NCBI RefSeq assembly: GCF_008831285.2
Contig: NW_022204819.1
Location: 1-35,300, forward strand
Origin: Nymphaea colorata
Taxonomy: Eukaryota > Streptophyta > Magnoliopsida > Nymphaeales > Nymphaeaceae
DNA: 35,300 nucleotides
Direction: 5' to 3'
How positions within the stretch are numbered: position 1 is the stretch's first letter; every line of letters begins with the position of its first letter. The translations under genes were made by a program, and so were the position numbers. This document shows, piece by piece, positions 13,001-22,687 of this stretch. The notes beneath the pieces are model-generated. The model was not told where the DNA came from, made no database searches, and saw nothing but the letters and a program-made list of their open reading frames with translations.

Positions 13001-13358
13001 CCCATGAGCGGTAAGGCGCGTGAGCCTTCAAGCAGGCAACCGTAAGAGATAGAAGTACACTTCTAAGCCGATCAGCTCTCCCGAGATCTTTCAGTTACTG
13101 ACAAAAACCGCATTCCTGAAATGCCTCGAGCCTACGGCGGCAGCCATCCCGCCAAGAGAGTCCTTGCTCGAGTAGGAGGAATCAGAGGTGGATTACAGGC
13201 AAATGATGATGCTGGGACAAATGCAGGAACGGCCACGCGGCGGCGACTTGCAGGACTATTACAAAAAGCAGTCGAAGGACAAACGAAGAAAATCAAATTC
13301 GAAACTAGACCGCAGTACTGAAAAGATTTACATGCAGAAACTTGACAAGAAACGCTGA
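4080..13358 (+). CDS. Giant Cys-rich multispanning surface protein with long low-complexity tail (~3,000 aa)
   Basis: Domains in order: signal peptide (core WAVICLLLILNLAHG); about five to six Thr/Ser/Asn-rich beta-type repeats (4150-7050) with recurring NPP/SPPT..F anchors; a furin/TNFR-like Cys-rich region with CxxC modules every 15-25 residues (7060-8990); about five or six membrane helices (9040-9640, e.g. FTIAGIVLIIACLMS, GAMAFLYIMNITACL, CIDVIVLTALNVVMAFF); then a Gln/Glu/Pro/Ser/Lys-rich tail to TGA at 13356-13358. Helices and tail share one uninterrupted frame (9481-10239), so they belong to one gene. The tail carries four 11-residue repeats of the type YEDVAIQPDID near 10520-10650. 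Introns fit at 4736-4790 (55 nt), 5066-5099 (34), 10240-10259 (20), 10392-10414 (23) and 10498-10517 (20). Several -1 frame breaks remain (about 5585, 5815, 6278, 6450, 6815, 9020 and others). The plan matches the large Cys-rich membrane proteins common in ciliates; ligand and role are unknown. A gene boundary inside the tail is possible but none was seen. Confidence 0.85.
10520..10650 (+). repeat. 11-residue repeat in the cytosolic tail of the giant protein
   Basis: Four consecutive units follow the pattern (Y/N)(E)(D/I)(V/A)(A/G)IQP(D/T/S)(L/I)(E/D), for example YEDVAIQPDID and YEDVAIQPDLE. They become continuous only after removal of the 20-nt intron at 10498-10517 and decoding TAA/TAG as Glu, which supports both. 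This looks like a short linear-motif array rather than a folded domain. Confidence 0.75.
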
Positions 13359-13535
13359 TTACTAATATCTTATAATCCCAATTATGAGGACGTTGAGAAT
13401 AGAATCTGATTGCATATTATAAAAAAGGGATAATACTCTAATTTTAGTGCGGAAATCATTGAGGCAATTGCATCATCTAGAAGGGACCTCATTTCTATTT
13501 TTATCTTTTTCCATCAACTATAATTTCCAAAGAAT

Positions 13536-15184
13536 ATGGGTCAAAATGTAAGTTGTCTGCGTTCCTCCAGCGAAGAGGAGCATTCCTCGAGAATTAAATG
13601 CGCATTTATCGGTGGAGAGCTGACCAAGAGCCAATGCCTACCTCCCTAAGGTTTCCTTTTCCCCAGCCTCACAAACCTCCCGCAATCGCTTCGCTCGCTT
13701 CCTCGAGCAATCACATCACAACTAGCTACGGATATAAGACTTCAAGCAACAGCTGACTCAATCGCCGGAGATGTGCTGGTCTTTGAGCGATTTTCCTGTA
13801 CGCTAGAAGAAGTAGAAGGAGTATTGAATGTGGTGGAGGCAGCTTACGTACTGGCGCCCTTCTGCTGCTTTTTCAGGACTGTTAATGGAGCTTCAAGAGG
13901 TCGTAGTTGCAGGAATTGTTGGTTCGTTACTAAGAATGGACAAGTAAGGGCATGGATCAACCATGATCCTCGATGCAATTTCATAGATCCAAGCTCAACG
14001 AACAGGCTTTCCGAGAGAACAATAGCAAAGCCATCGCTTTCAAGATGCTCAGCGAGGTGCTTAAGTGCTGTTAGGAAAGTGGAGAAATCCTTGCACTCTT
14101 TGCCTTCCTCAGAGAAGAAATCGAAAAGAAGGAAATAACTACTGCACAGGATCTGTTTGAATTCATGCGGGAAAGGATCAGTTACTACAGCGGGCATAGA
14201 AGACTTCCTGTCTGCTCATCTATCGAAGCCGCCCTGCGAAGATAGAAGCAAAAGAGTATCAGCATTTCCTCTAGTATGGCGCCTGTTGCTTCTATGATAG
14301 TCTCCAACCAGAAAGAGCAAAGGGAGGCTTGAATGAAACCCGGATGACTGGCTGTACGTGGGACAACTAACGTTCATACCACTTCAAATCCAAATCCTTG
14401 GAGATTGGCCATTCGCAAATGCTGCGAGGAATGCCAATAGCCAGCATGATGTAACCCTCTCCCTCTTCTCTCATCTCCAACACATCCACCAATTGGCAAC
14501 CAATACATACCTTTAGCAACATTATCAAGGGCAACTAGACGATAGTACAAAATAAAAATGTCAAATTTAGCAGGGTAAACGAAAGCAAAAATAAATAAAA
14601 TCCGGTAGTCAAATAGAGTATTGTGATTCCGAACGGTTCAAGAGTGGTAAAGTTGTCATAAAGCTTATAAAAAACAGAAAAACCGAAATCCATAATCAAA
14701 TTATCAGACTCTGATGTGGGAAGATCGAAATGCATTCCAATCCAGCTCTAAACTAGCAGACAATCAAGCAGAAGGAGCCACGCCAACTGATTCCCTCAAG
14801 ATCAGTCTTGATAATGACCCCTTATCAGTGAAAACGTACTCACCGAAGAAGATGTTAACTTGCAACTTATCGATCAAAAACCAATCAAAATCGAATATAG
14901 GAATTCAAAGTTTAGCAGGAATTCAAAGACCAAGCCAGTTGAGAGAAGGATCAGTATCCTTAGTTTGAAGAAAGGCTGAGAGGCAAGAAAGCAAGCACAT
15001 CCATCCCCACACCTACCATGAGGTTATCTCTAACCATCTATTGGAGGCTGAGGTTGAGAGAATGCCTTGGAAGACCAACAAGACCATCACCAGACTGATC
15101 AACGACGATACTGACTCATTAGTGCACAGTATCGGCAGCTCATCAGACGAAAATATCAACGGTCTCTTTATAGTGGAGTGTTGA
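13536..15184 (+). CDS. Unrecognised protein, possible N-myristoylation (MGQNVSC start)
   Basis: The reading starts MGQNVSCLRSSSEEE: Gly2, Ser6 and Cys7 fit a myristoylation plus palmitoylation signal, if the first exon is not spliced at the GTAAGT that follows codon 4 (a 23-nt GT...CAG alternative exists). Coding text is clear from about 13810: MELQEVVVAGIVGSLLRMDK, then a 43-nt intron (13944-13986, GTAAG...ATAG) joining smoothly to SKLNEQAFRENNSKA and EESGEILALFAFLREEIEK. The C-terminal half is Ser/Lys/Asn-rich and ends NINGLFIVEC then TGA at 15182-15184. Frame changes remain near 14330, 14700, 14820 and 14970, so two adjacent genes cannot be excluded. About 530 residues; no known family recognised. 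Confidence 0.65.
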
Positions 15185-15345
15185 CCCACATGGGAAGGGA
15201 TATCACTCGAAAGGATATCGCTATCAGTGTCAGTAATAAAAGCCACAGCAGCAAGGCATAGTGAAATGATTCCATATTCTAATAATGTCATAATTTTTAT
15301 GGCAAAAGTTATGTTAACTATACATTTATTTAAAGTTGGGAAAAT

Positions 15346-15870
15346 ATGTTCCTTTAGAATATTACCGAAGACCAAATAGAAGAGTTTCGAGAAGCGTTTG
15401 CCTTATTCGATAAAGATGGTGATGGATGCATCAATAATAAGGTATTTTTATCGTAATTTAGGTCTTTATCCCTTCATTTAGGAACTGAAGATAGTATTGA
15501 GATCTTTAGGACACAACCCTACCAAAGAAGACTTGTAAATCTTCACTACGATTGTCGATGAGGATCGTAGTGGAACTATCGATTTCCGTTAATTTCTAAT
15601 CTTAATTTCGCAGTAATTTTCCTCTCATTAAGGAGACTCAATGAAAAGACTCTCTTCGATGAAATCATCGAAAGTTTTAAGGTCATCGACAAAGACGAGG
15701 ATGGATTTTTGTAACGAGTAGAACTCATGAGAGTTCTCCAAAATCAGGGAGTCAACGATGCCGAAAGAATTGATGCAATTTTGGATTAGCTCGATAATGG
15801 ATAAGGAAAAATTTCAATCTCGCAGTATGTTAACTATATGATACGCACTCAGCATGAAAAAACTGTTTGA
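15346..15870 (+). CDS. Calmodulin/centrin-like EF-hand protein (154 aa)
   Basis: A Ca2+ sensor of the calmodulin/centrin superfamily. Three exons (15346-15441, 15482-15612, 15633-15870) join without a frame break through introns of 40 and 20 nt, giving 155 codons including TGA. EF1 is canonical ([12 protein letters not shown]). EF2 ([12 protein letters not shown]) has its position-12 Glu encoded by TAA. EF3 is canonical ([12 protein letters not shown]). EF4 (DNGEGKISISE) is shortened and probably does not bind calcium. The N-terminal [20 protein letters not shown] is the usual calmodulin/centrin opening. The short N-terminus and the extended tail (RTQHEKTV) differ from both calmodulin and typical centrin, so the subfamily is left open. 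It stands alone between short AT-rich spacers. Confidence 0.93.
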
Positions 15871-16046
15871 TGCATAGTTCTTTATACCCTTTAACCATAA
15901 TCATATTATTGATAAACAATCCAGGAAATTCGCATAAAATCCACGATATTCATCGACATTTTAACTTTCCTTACATATGCTGACGGCTATTTTGATTTTC
16001 ATTTTTTCTGATTGGCAAAGTATAATAGGATGTTTATAATTCAGTT
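15871..16046. other. Intergenic spacer
   Basis: An AT-rich 176-bp gap between two same-strand genes. It must contain the 3' end of the EF-hand mRNA and the promoter of the coiled-coil gene. No coding sequence or RNA gene was seen. Confidence 0.5.
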
Positions 16047-17552
16047 ATGGACCATCTTTTAGAGAGCCGTCTTAATGGAGCGGAGTCTGCACTCAAATTA
16101 TAAGGGCTATCACCCTAGCGTTTCGGTCGCAGCGCATACGCCGGCTTATCCTACACCCCCAGCAAGCTGGCCGGCAACGTTCTCTATAAAGAAGCAGCCA
16201 GCATGAAGCGAGTCGAGGAAAGCAGCAGCAAAGTAAGGGAATGGTAGGCGGTGGGCCAGTTGCTTCGCGATAAACTACGCCACGTGCAAGAAGAGAAGGA
16301 GGGAGTTGAAAAGGCACTAACGCAACAGATAACAATGTACAAGCGCATCCTGAATGAGGCTGAAGCAGCCCACGAGAAAAGCCTGATGGCTTTGCAGGCT
16401 GCCTTTAGCGAGGAGATGCAGAGGATGATCACTTTCAAAGAGGAGGAGGCCAAGTTTGTCCAATCTTAAAAGGAATTACTGTAAAATCGCATCTTAGAAC
16501 TGGAAGATGTGATATCAGACCTCAAGAACTAGCTCAATCGATAAATCAGCAACAGAGAAGCATTGGAAATGAACATCAATGATCTCAAGAAAGAGCAAAT
16601 AGCTATAATCGAAGAAAAAGATAGATTGGCTGCTTTGATCAAGAAGGAAGCTGAAGCAAGATAGAGATAAAGGCAAGAAGATGCAAACAAATTCCATCAA
16701 AGATAATTGGAATTCGCTAGAAGATAAGAACAATTGACAGCAGAACATAACAGAGTTATTCAAGAATCAAATGCTGAAAAACAAAGAGCCATCGACAATT
16801 TGATTGCTAGCCATAGGGAACAACTCTTAGCAGTTGAGCAACAGCGCATAAATGAGGCAAAACTTCGAGAAGAAGAGGTGAGAAAAATGAAAAGCATATG
16901 GTAATCATAAACAAAGAAGCTATAATAAGCTTTGCATGGCCAGCGACTTCAGACACAACTTTTAAACGAATCCCTTCAACAGTAAAAGTAACGTTCATCA
17001 TAATCTTTGCGCAAATTTACTTGCGATGTTGCTTCTCTAACCCTACGCAACCAGCAACTCTAGCAAGAAGTCCAGACCACTTCTCGCCAACTCACCGAAT
17101 ACAAAGAATAAGTAAAAAGAACAGAAAGCGCATCCACTCAAACCACTGCCAATTTGCAAGGGACTATTGACAAACTTAAAAGAGATATTGAAATCGCTAG
17201 AAAAGAAGTTGAAACGCAGGCACTAGAAAGGGAAAAGCAACGCTTGGATGCTTAGGAAATGAGAAGAGAAATTCTAGTGCTTAGGAAAAGCGTGGAACGA
17301 ACCAGCTTGCTTTTAGAAGAGAATTCACATATGAGTAGGGAAGTGAAGGGTCTCAAGGACTTGCTAGTATAGAGTTCATTCTAAATGTAGCGGTGCAAAT
17401 CATAGTTCGTGCGTCTAGACAAATAAAAGGAAGTATTGCTGGTAAAGCTTCGGGAATTAGACCAATAAAATGAAACCCTCTACCGCGTCAGGCTCTAGAT
17501 GTAGGAGGAGGCGAGGATCTGGCGTGAGACTTACTACCTCAATCGCAGATGA
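16047..17552 (+). CDS. Coiled-coil protein (501 aa), single exon
   Basis: This is the cleanest gene in the window: 502 codons from ATG 16047 to TGA 17550-17552 with no intron or break, yet crowded with in-frame TAA and TAG. Read as Glu, these fall at charged heptad positions, e.g. KNELNREISNREALE and RILELEDVISDL. From residue ~60 to the end the protein is continuously helical and Lys/Glu/Gln/Arg-rich, a long coiled coil; the first ~60 residues (SPERFGRSAYAGLSYTPSKL) look unstructured. No motor, IQ or zinc motif was seen. A structural or scaffold role, perhaps in cilia, basal body or cortex, is inference from composition and neighbours (BBS1 lies directly downstream). No orthologue could be named. 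Confidence 0.95.
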
Positions 17553-17628
17553 CCACCATCCCAAGCTCGCTTGCTGGCCATCTTGAAGGTGGACAGCAAT
17601 TTGATCGACCTAATATCCCTAATTTATA

Positions 17629-19300
17629 ATGAGCACACGCAAGAGTCCCTTTATCGAAGGCTTCCGCGAGCCTACCTTATCGAAACAGTCACTGCTAACG
17701 CTGGCAGACGTGCGCGGGGATGGCGAGGGCAAGCTGGTCATATGGAGTGAGGAGCAAAACCAGATCATCGTCTACAAGGGCGAAAATCGGGAGCTAGAGA
17801 AACCAGTTAAACTTAAAAATGTTAGCGGCATCATCACCTACCAAGACGAAGACCGAAGCGCACAGGCAGTTATTGGCCTTTCTGCGGAGAATGGATTCTA
17901 CATCTTCAGAGGCCTTTCCGAAAGCTTTAGATTAAAGGTCCCTGATGTGTTCGCAGAGCCATAGGAGCAAATAGCTTGGGGACAGTTCGAAGATGATCCG
18001 GTGAGACTGGGAGAGGAGCTGCAGAAGCTGGATCCGAGAATGCTCTCGGAGTCTGCGAAATATTTCATCAGTGCCACCAGCGCGGAGAGGCGCCAAGAGG
18101 TAGCTCTGGCTAATTCAGCTCATCCAAAAGTTTTCAGCGAAGGAATCAATGAAAAGACTCCATATCTGCCATGGCGCTTCTACGTAACAGCGAAAATTCC
18201 CTCTTGGGAAACGTGGTCCTGGCAACAGAACTGCAGAGACTGTACGTGCTGGACAGTTATGGCCATTCGATCGTCAGTCGTCGTATCATTCCTTTCACGG
18301 CTTGCATCGTGCTTGCTCACGGTTCATTCGCCGACAAGCACGTGATCGTATGCATAGGCAGGTAGGGACAGCTGTGCCTCTACATGCACAACGACCAAAA
18401 CGACCCCACATAAAAAATCACCACATCCACCAGAGTGGTCAGCGCATGCATGAGCTTCCAGACCTTGTGATCGTAGGCGCCGACCAAACAGTCAGCCATC
18501 ATGTGCTATCCAACAGCAACTTCAAGCTCATGTCCAAAAAATACACTCTGAAGCTTGGCCAACAACCGCTCAAGGCCGAATTCATTAAGGCGAAAAGCCA
18601 AAAATTGCTCCTGGTGGCTTTGGAAAACTAAGTTAGGCTTTATATCGAAAAGGAAGTCATCTATACCTTCATGACCGACTATAAGCTTTACAGCGTGGTC
18701 TGGGGAAGCTTCGCCCGCGAGGACAACTGTCTTATCCTGCTTTACGAAAACGCAGGATTCTAAGTGCTTATCTTGCATCGCCAGTTCAATCCAAAGGAAA
18801 GATACGGAAGCAACCGCGCGCCAAAGATAGAATACGATGCACTGCCGATCCCAAGAAAACAAACCACTTCTTAACCTACTGGCAGGACGAACAAGATGAA
18901 GCCCTCCTCTACCGCCACTTCGAAAAAAGTCTCAGTCTCCTTAAATGGCGCACTCTTCGCGAAAAATACTCCGACCGTAAGCAGCAGGCAGGACTGGAGA
19001 TCGGTTCAAGGTGCTAGGCCTGGGGCCTATCTTCACGATTCAGCTGTAGATCGAAAACATGGGAGAGTAGGCTATATTCGGAGTGGGAGTGCTGCTGAGC
19101 TACGACAGGGAGAAGGTGAGAGTGATGGGCAGCGACCGAAGGCTATCGATGCTTGCGCCTTTCACACCCACCGCCGTGGAAGTACAGGTCGAATCCTCAG
19201 TCTCCACAACGAATCTTTAGTTGTCTAGGTGGTTCACAATACCACAGTAGTCACCGCTACAGTCTTCCTGCCAAATTGCGAAGAATTCAGCAACGCTTGA
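17629..19300 (+). CDS. BBS1: BBSome subunit BBS1
   Basis: BBS1 is the beta-propeller/GAE subunit of the BBSome that binds ARL6 and moves membrane cargo in cilia. Matches to the family in order: [18 protein letters not shown] near the N-terminus (animal LALADLHGDGEYKLVV), a propeller segment [20 protein letters not shown] with [27 protein letters not shown], the linker PIPRK, and the C-terminal GAE-like strands [19 protein letters not shown]. It ends NCEEFSNA with TGA at 19298-19300. About 545 residues, against about 590 in animals. Introns: 18435-18454 (20 nt) and 18977-18999 (23 nt). Two -1 offsets remain, at ~18145 and at the A-run near 18855 inside conserved PIPRK/TNHF. The ATG at 17629 is close to the expected N-terminus. 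Confidence 0.93.
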
Positions 19301-19395
19301 CCTCATCTTCATAACTAAATAGATCTTCATTCATAGCATCGATACTAGCACAGACAAGATAGAAAGAGATTAGATTAGATGATGAGAGATAGAAT

Positions 19396-20794
19396 TCATT
19401 TGTTTGGGTGCACGATTTGCATGGTGCAATTCTTGCCCATCAGCCCCATGAAGAAGTAAAGAGTTTGGTCCCACCAGCTCTTCGGCATTGAAGTTTCGCG
19501 CACCCATCGAGAGTCAATATACCACTGTATGGATCGCTATTCAGTGTCCACCACCATTTGCAACAATCCTTTCTTTTATCGCAGAAAGGAAGAGCGTCCT
19601 CGTTCCAAATCCCATTGAGACAGAGATTACCTTTTTAGTTTTTTTTGTTGCTCCAGTATGCAAGCGATCCTCCTTGGTCGATATCCCCACTCATTTTTTC
19701 CTTGCGTCGCTCTTAAGTGGTAAAGCCGATGACCACCTCATCATTCCCCTCTCCATAGTCCAGCACAGAGACGCATATCGACCACACTCCCAAGGGTATC
19801 TTCTCGCGACTCAATACCTGATATCTCATCTTTTACCCATCCAGCCTTTTGATATTGTCTTTGATCACGCTGAAATGCCTCATGTAAGGAGTGTTAAGGT
19901 CGATATTAACGACCAAAGGCACAACACGGTTCATTCCTATCTTTTTACCTTCCTCATCTTGCATCCTCAAAGCCAAGTTCCGTATTATGCGCAATTTGGG
20001 ACTGATCATCTCCTCGAGCCGAGCCAATACTTATTCGATATCTATTCGCTCCTGAGGCGTGGGTTTCAGCATGGCTGCGATTAGCGCCTGCAGATCCGGA
20101 TGCGTGACTGCTGCTACCACCACAGGAGAAGGATAATTCCCTACAGACTAGGCTTGCGAACTCCGTCAAGGCTTTGCATTAATCTGATGCGTTTTCCGTG
20201 AAACATTTCGAGAAAGATTAGGCCCAAGGCCCATATATCGGATGCAGGAGATAGAACAGCGGAGAAATGCTAAGGAGGGAAGTAGTCATAAGTTCCTTCT
20301 ATGTTCCTTTGGCGCAGACAGTGCGGAAAGACTGGCATCATAACATCAGAAAGCATGAGTTGGCCATCGCTGTAGAGGATGTTGGTGGGTTTGAGATCGC
20401 CATGGGGACTTTTTCCGATGAAGCCATTCCACATTTTGTGCCAATTGCCTCATCTCCAGCAACATCTGAGGATTTATTTGCGGATATTCAATTTCTGCTC
20501 CAGGTTGCCCTCGGGACAGTATTCGCTAATCACGCCGAAGCATCGATCGTCCATATCCACCACTTCTCTAAACTTAGAATGGGGTGTCTTCCCTTGGCAT
20601 CGATGGCAGCGTTATATTGCGTGTACAGTGCAGCCAGATCTTTCATCAATTTTACTTTGAGATGCCGGAGACAACTTCCAAGATCTTGGCGGCAATAGGA
20701 AACTAATCAGTAGTAAGCACATTCTGGACTTACCGAATACCCCCTTTCCCAATTTATTTTCAACCACGTATGGCCCGATATAGCTATTGCCCAT
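19396..20794 (-). CDS. Divergent protein kinase with C-terminal SPRY-like region
   Basis: The kinase N-lobe has a Gly-rich loop (LGKGVFG) and PIAAKIL with the AxK lysine. The hinge region reads ISEYCPEGNLEQKLNIRK. The catalytic loop is HGDLKPTN (Gly for Arg, so non-RD) and the DFG position reads SDVM, keeping Asp but losing Phe and Gly. The APE-type motif is FPPEH with Glu encoded by TAG (20270-20272), followed by DIWALGLIFLEMF. After the kinase (ERIDIEEVLARLEEM) about 200 residues resemble a SPRY/B30.2 fold: VWSICVSVLDYGEGNDEVVI, GSLAYWSNKK, GILTLDG, LYFFMGLMGKNC. It ends TGA at 19396-19398. An intron of about 31 nt follows the Gly-loop (GTAAGT...TTAG); frame joins near it are imperfect. It may be a weak or inactive kinase. 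Only 27 bp separate its start from the COMT stop. Confidence 0.85.
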
Positions 20795-20821
20795 TTTATA
20801 CTTTAAATGATATTGGTGAGA

Positions 20822-21513
20822 TCATTCGGTGATTCTCTGCGAAACTAATACCGCGTCAGGATGGTTAGAATACTCCAAGTAACTATGATAAGAGTACTAT
20901 CGTAGTTGGAGTTGTGCTGCAGGTAGTGGAGGTAGTCAGGCGAGCCGGGTAGATGATGTTATCACCGAAGATAAAAGTACCCTGCTGGATGGAGTGCAAC
21001 CGCTAAAGCTACTTGAAGTCCTGCAGGTAAAGGTGCTTCACGTGGTCGATGAAAATGAAGTCGAACTTACCATGGCCCTTTACGAAGTGCTACTGGCTCT
21101 GCAGAATACCCAAATGGATGATGATTCGGTTCCCAAGGCCAGCGTGCTAGTGGATCCTTGTGGCGATCCCTGCGAAGAATTGGTTTGGCTCGATAGTGTG
21201 CACAAAGGCTTAGTATTGGAGGCCATGAGCAGAGCCGAGTAGCCGCAATATCCGCCAAGCTCCAAGATGGATTTGGGATCTGTTTTTTTGAGAAAAGTAA
21301 CAAGGATCTCCCCTTTCTCCTCTCCGATGTTCATCATCCAGTACTGTTTGCAAAAATCATCCATCGCCTTAAGGACGCCCTTCGGATCATTCTTCTGCGA
21401 GTTCGCAAGGACATATTCGAGCAGCTTCGTCTCGATATCTTATGGGCGAACCTTGGTGTGCTCGCGTATCTTGGATAATTGCGCAAATATTATTTACTTT
21501 CAGTGTACGGCAT
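20822..21513 (-). CDS. Catechol O-methyltransferase-like SAM methyltransferase, copy 1
   Basis: COMT-type class I methyltransferase that would move a methyl group from S-adenosylmethionine to a catechol or similar hydroxyl with Mg2+. It starts MPYTESKEYLRNY. Family signatures: WMMNIGEEKGEI (animal WAMNVGDKKG), the SAM-binding ILELGGYCGYSALLMA, FIFIDHVKHLYL with the metal-binding Asp and catalytic Lys (animal FLDHWK), FGDNIIYP with the second Asp-Asn pair, and HSYLEYSNHPDAV with the substrate Glu. Length about 230 aa, as for soluble COMT. Frame offsets remain near 21440 and in the middle. It is the downstream copy of a head-to-tail pair; codon 8 is TAA (21490-21492) where copy 2 has GAA. The true substrate is unknown. 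Confidence 0.93.
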
Positions 21514-21684
21514 GGCAGTGAATCTCTAATGATATCTAGATTGATAAGAATGGTTAATATTGTCCACACGTATAATCCTTAAAGGGAGCTTAGTATTATG
21601 CTATCATCAGTGGAAAAATTACTGATGGATACCATTGTACCGTTTTGCCTTTCGGTTAAATATAGGTATATTTGGTTGGATAAA

Positions 21685-22394
21685 TCACTGGGCAATCCTT
21701 CGGGAGACCAAGACAGCATCTGGGTGGTTGGAATACTCCAGATAGCTATGATACAGAATGCTCTCGTAGTTATCGTTGTGCCTGAAGTGGTCGAGGTAGT
21801 CAGGCGAGCCTGGGTAGATGATGTTGTCTCCGAAGACAATGGTACCGTGCTGAATCACACCCAATCTCTAAAGCTCCTTGAAGTCCTGCAGATAAAGGTG
21901 CTTTATATGGTCAATCAGAATGAAGTCAAACTTTCCGTGCCCTTCACAAAGTCTTACAAAGTTTGCAGGATTCCAATATGGATGACAATTCGATCGGCAA
22001 GGCCAGCGTGCTGGTGAATCCTCCTAGCAACAGAGGCAAAGTGCTCATTCGGCTCGATGGTATGCACAGTTGCTTCAGAATTAGCAGCCATCAGGAGCGC
22101 AGAGAATCCACAGTAGCCTCCGAGTTCGAGGATGGACTTAGCGTTAGACGCCTTGAGGTATCTGAGCAAGATGCCTCCCTTCTCCTCTCCGATATTCATC
22201 ATCCAGTTATTTTTGCAGAAATCGTCCACTGCCTTAATGATGGCCTGCGGATCGTTTTTGGGTGTATTTGCGAGGATGTAGCTAAGCAGCTTGTTCTCAA
22301 CATCTTCAATACCGTCCTCCTCCACGATTTTCATATCAAGATTAGGGTATTTATCATAGTTTCTGAGGTATTCGGTACTCTAGGTATACGGCAT
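21685..22394 (-). CDS. Catechol O-methyltransferase-like SAM methyltransferase, copy 2
   Basis: Paralog of the gene just downstream and same family. It starts MPYTESTEYLRNYDKYP, where the first Glu is TAG (22380-22382) and copy 1 has GAA. It keeps DVENKLLSYILAN, WMMNIGEEKGGILL, ILELGGYCGFSALLMAAN, HTIEPNEHFASVARRI, FDFILIDHIKHLYLQ, GTIVFGDNIIYPGSPDYL and HSYLEYSNHPDAVLVS, so the metal site (Asp, Asp-Asn), catalytic Lys and substrate Glu are all present. It is nearly frame-clean; one -1 offset lies at the A-run near 21907. TGA is at 21685-21687. The 171-bp gap to copy 1 presumably carries copy 1's own promoter. The pair arose by tandem duplication with clear divergence since. Confidence 0.95.
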
Positions 22395-22687
22395 GGCCGA
22401 TTGGGAATCAAATAGAATTATAATCAATAAATACAAAAGCTCTTTTAACGATACTATCACAGAAAAATAGAATTATCATCTGGATAAACATTTGTAAATG
22501 TTTTGGTCATCAAATCAATATTTAGTTAATGGTTAGTTGGTATTATGATGGGAATTTATGGCTTGAGGTGGGATGTCAGTTCCTTTGCTTCTGTCACTTG
22601 TATCACTGCATTTTAATTGTTAATTGATTTTGCTTATTAGGTTTGATTATGATCAGATGTTTGGCCTATTATGTCATATTATAATTG
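22395..22687. promoter_or_regulatory. Divergent promoter region, AT-rich
   Basis: This 293-bp stretch separates the starts of COMT copy 2 (-) and the acyl-CoA dehydrogenase gene (+). It is strongly AT-rich, with TTAATTGTTAATTGA-like words around 22611-22630. No coding sequence or RNA gene was recognised. Confidence 0.5.

Noticed and set aside
15588-15613. A 26-nt intron (GTTAAT...GCAG) in the EF-hand gene
   Set aside because: It would delete the position-12 Glu of EF2. The 20-nt intron at 15613-15632 keeps IDFREFL and gives a clean 155-codon frame.
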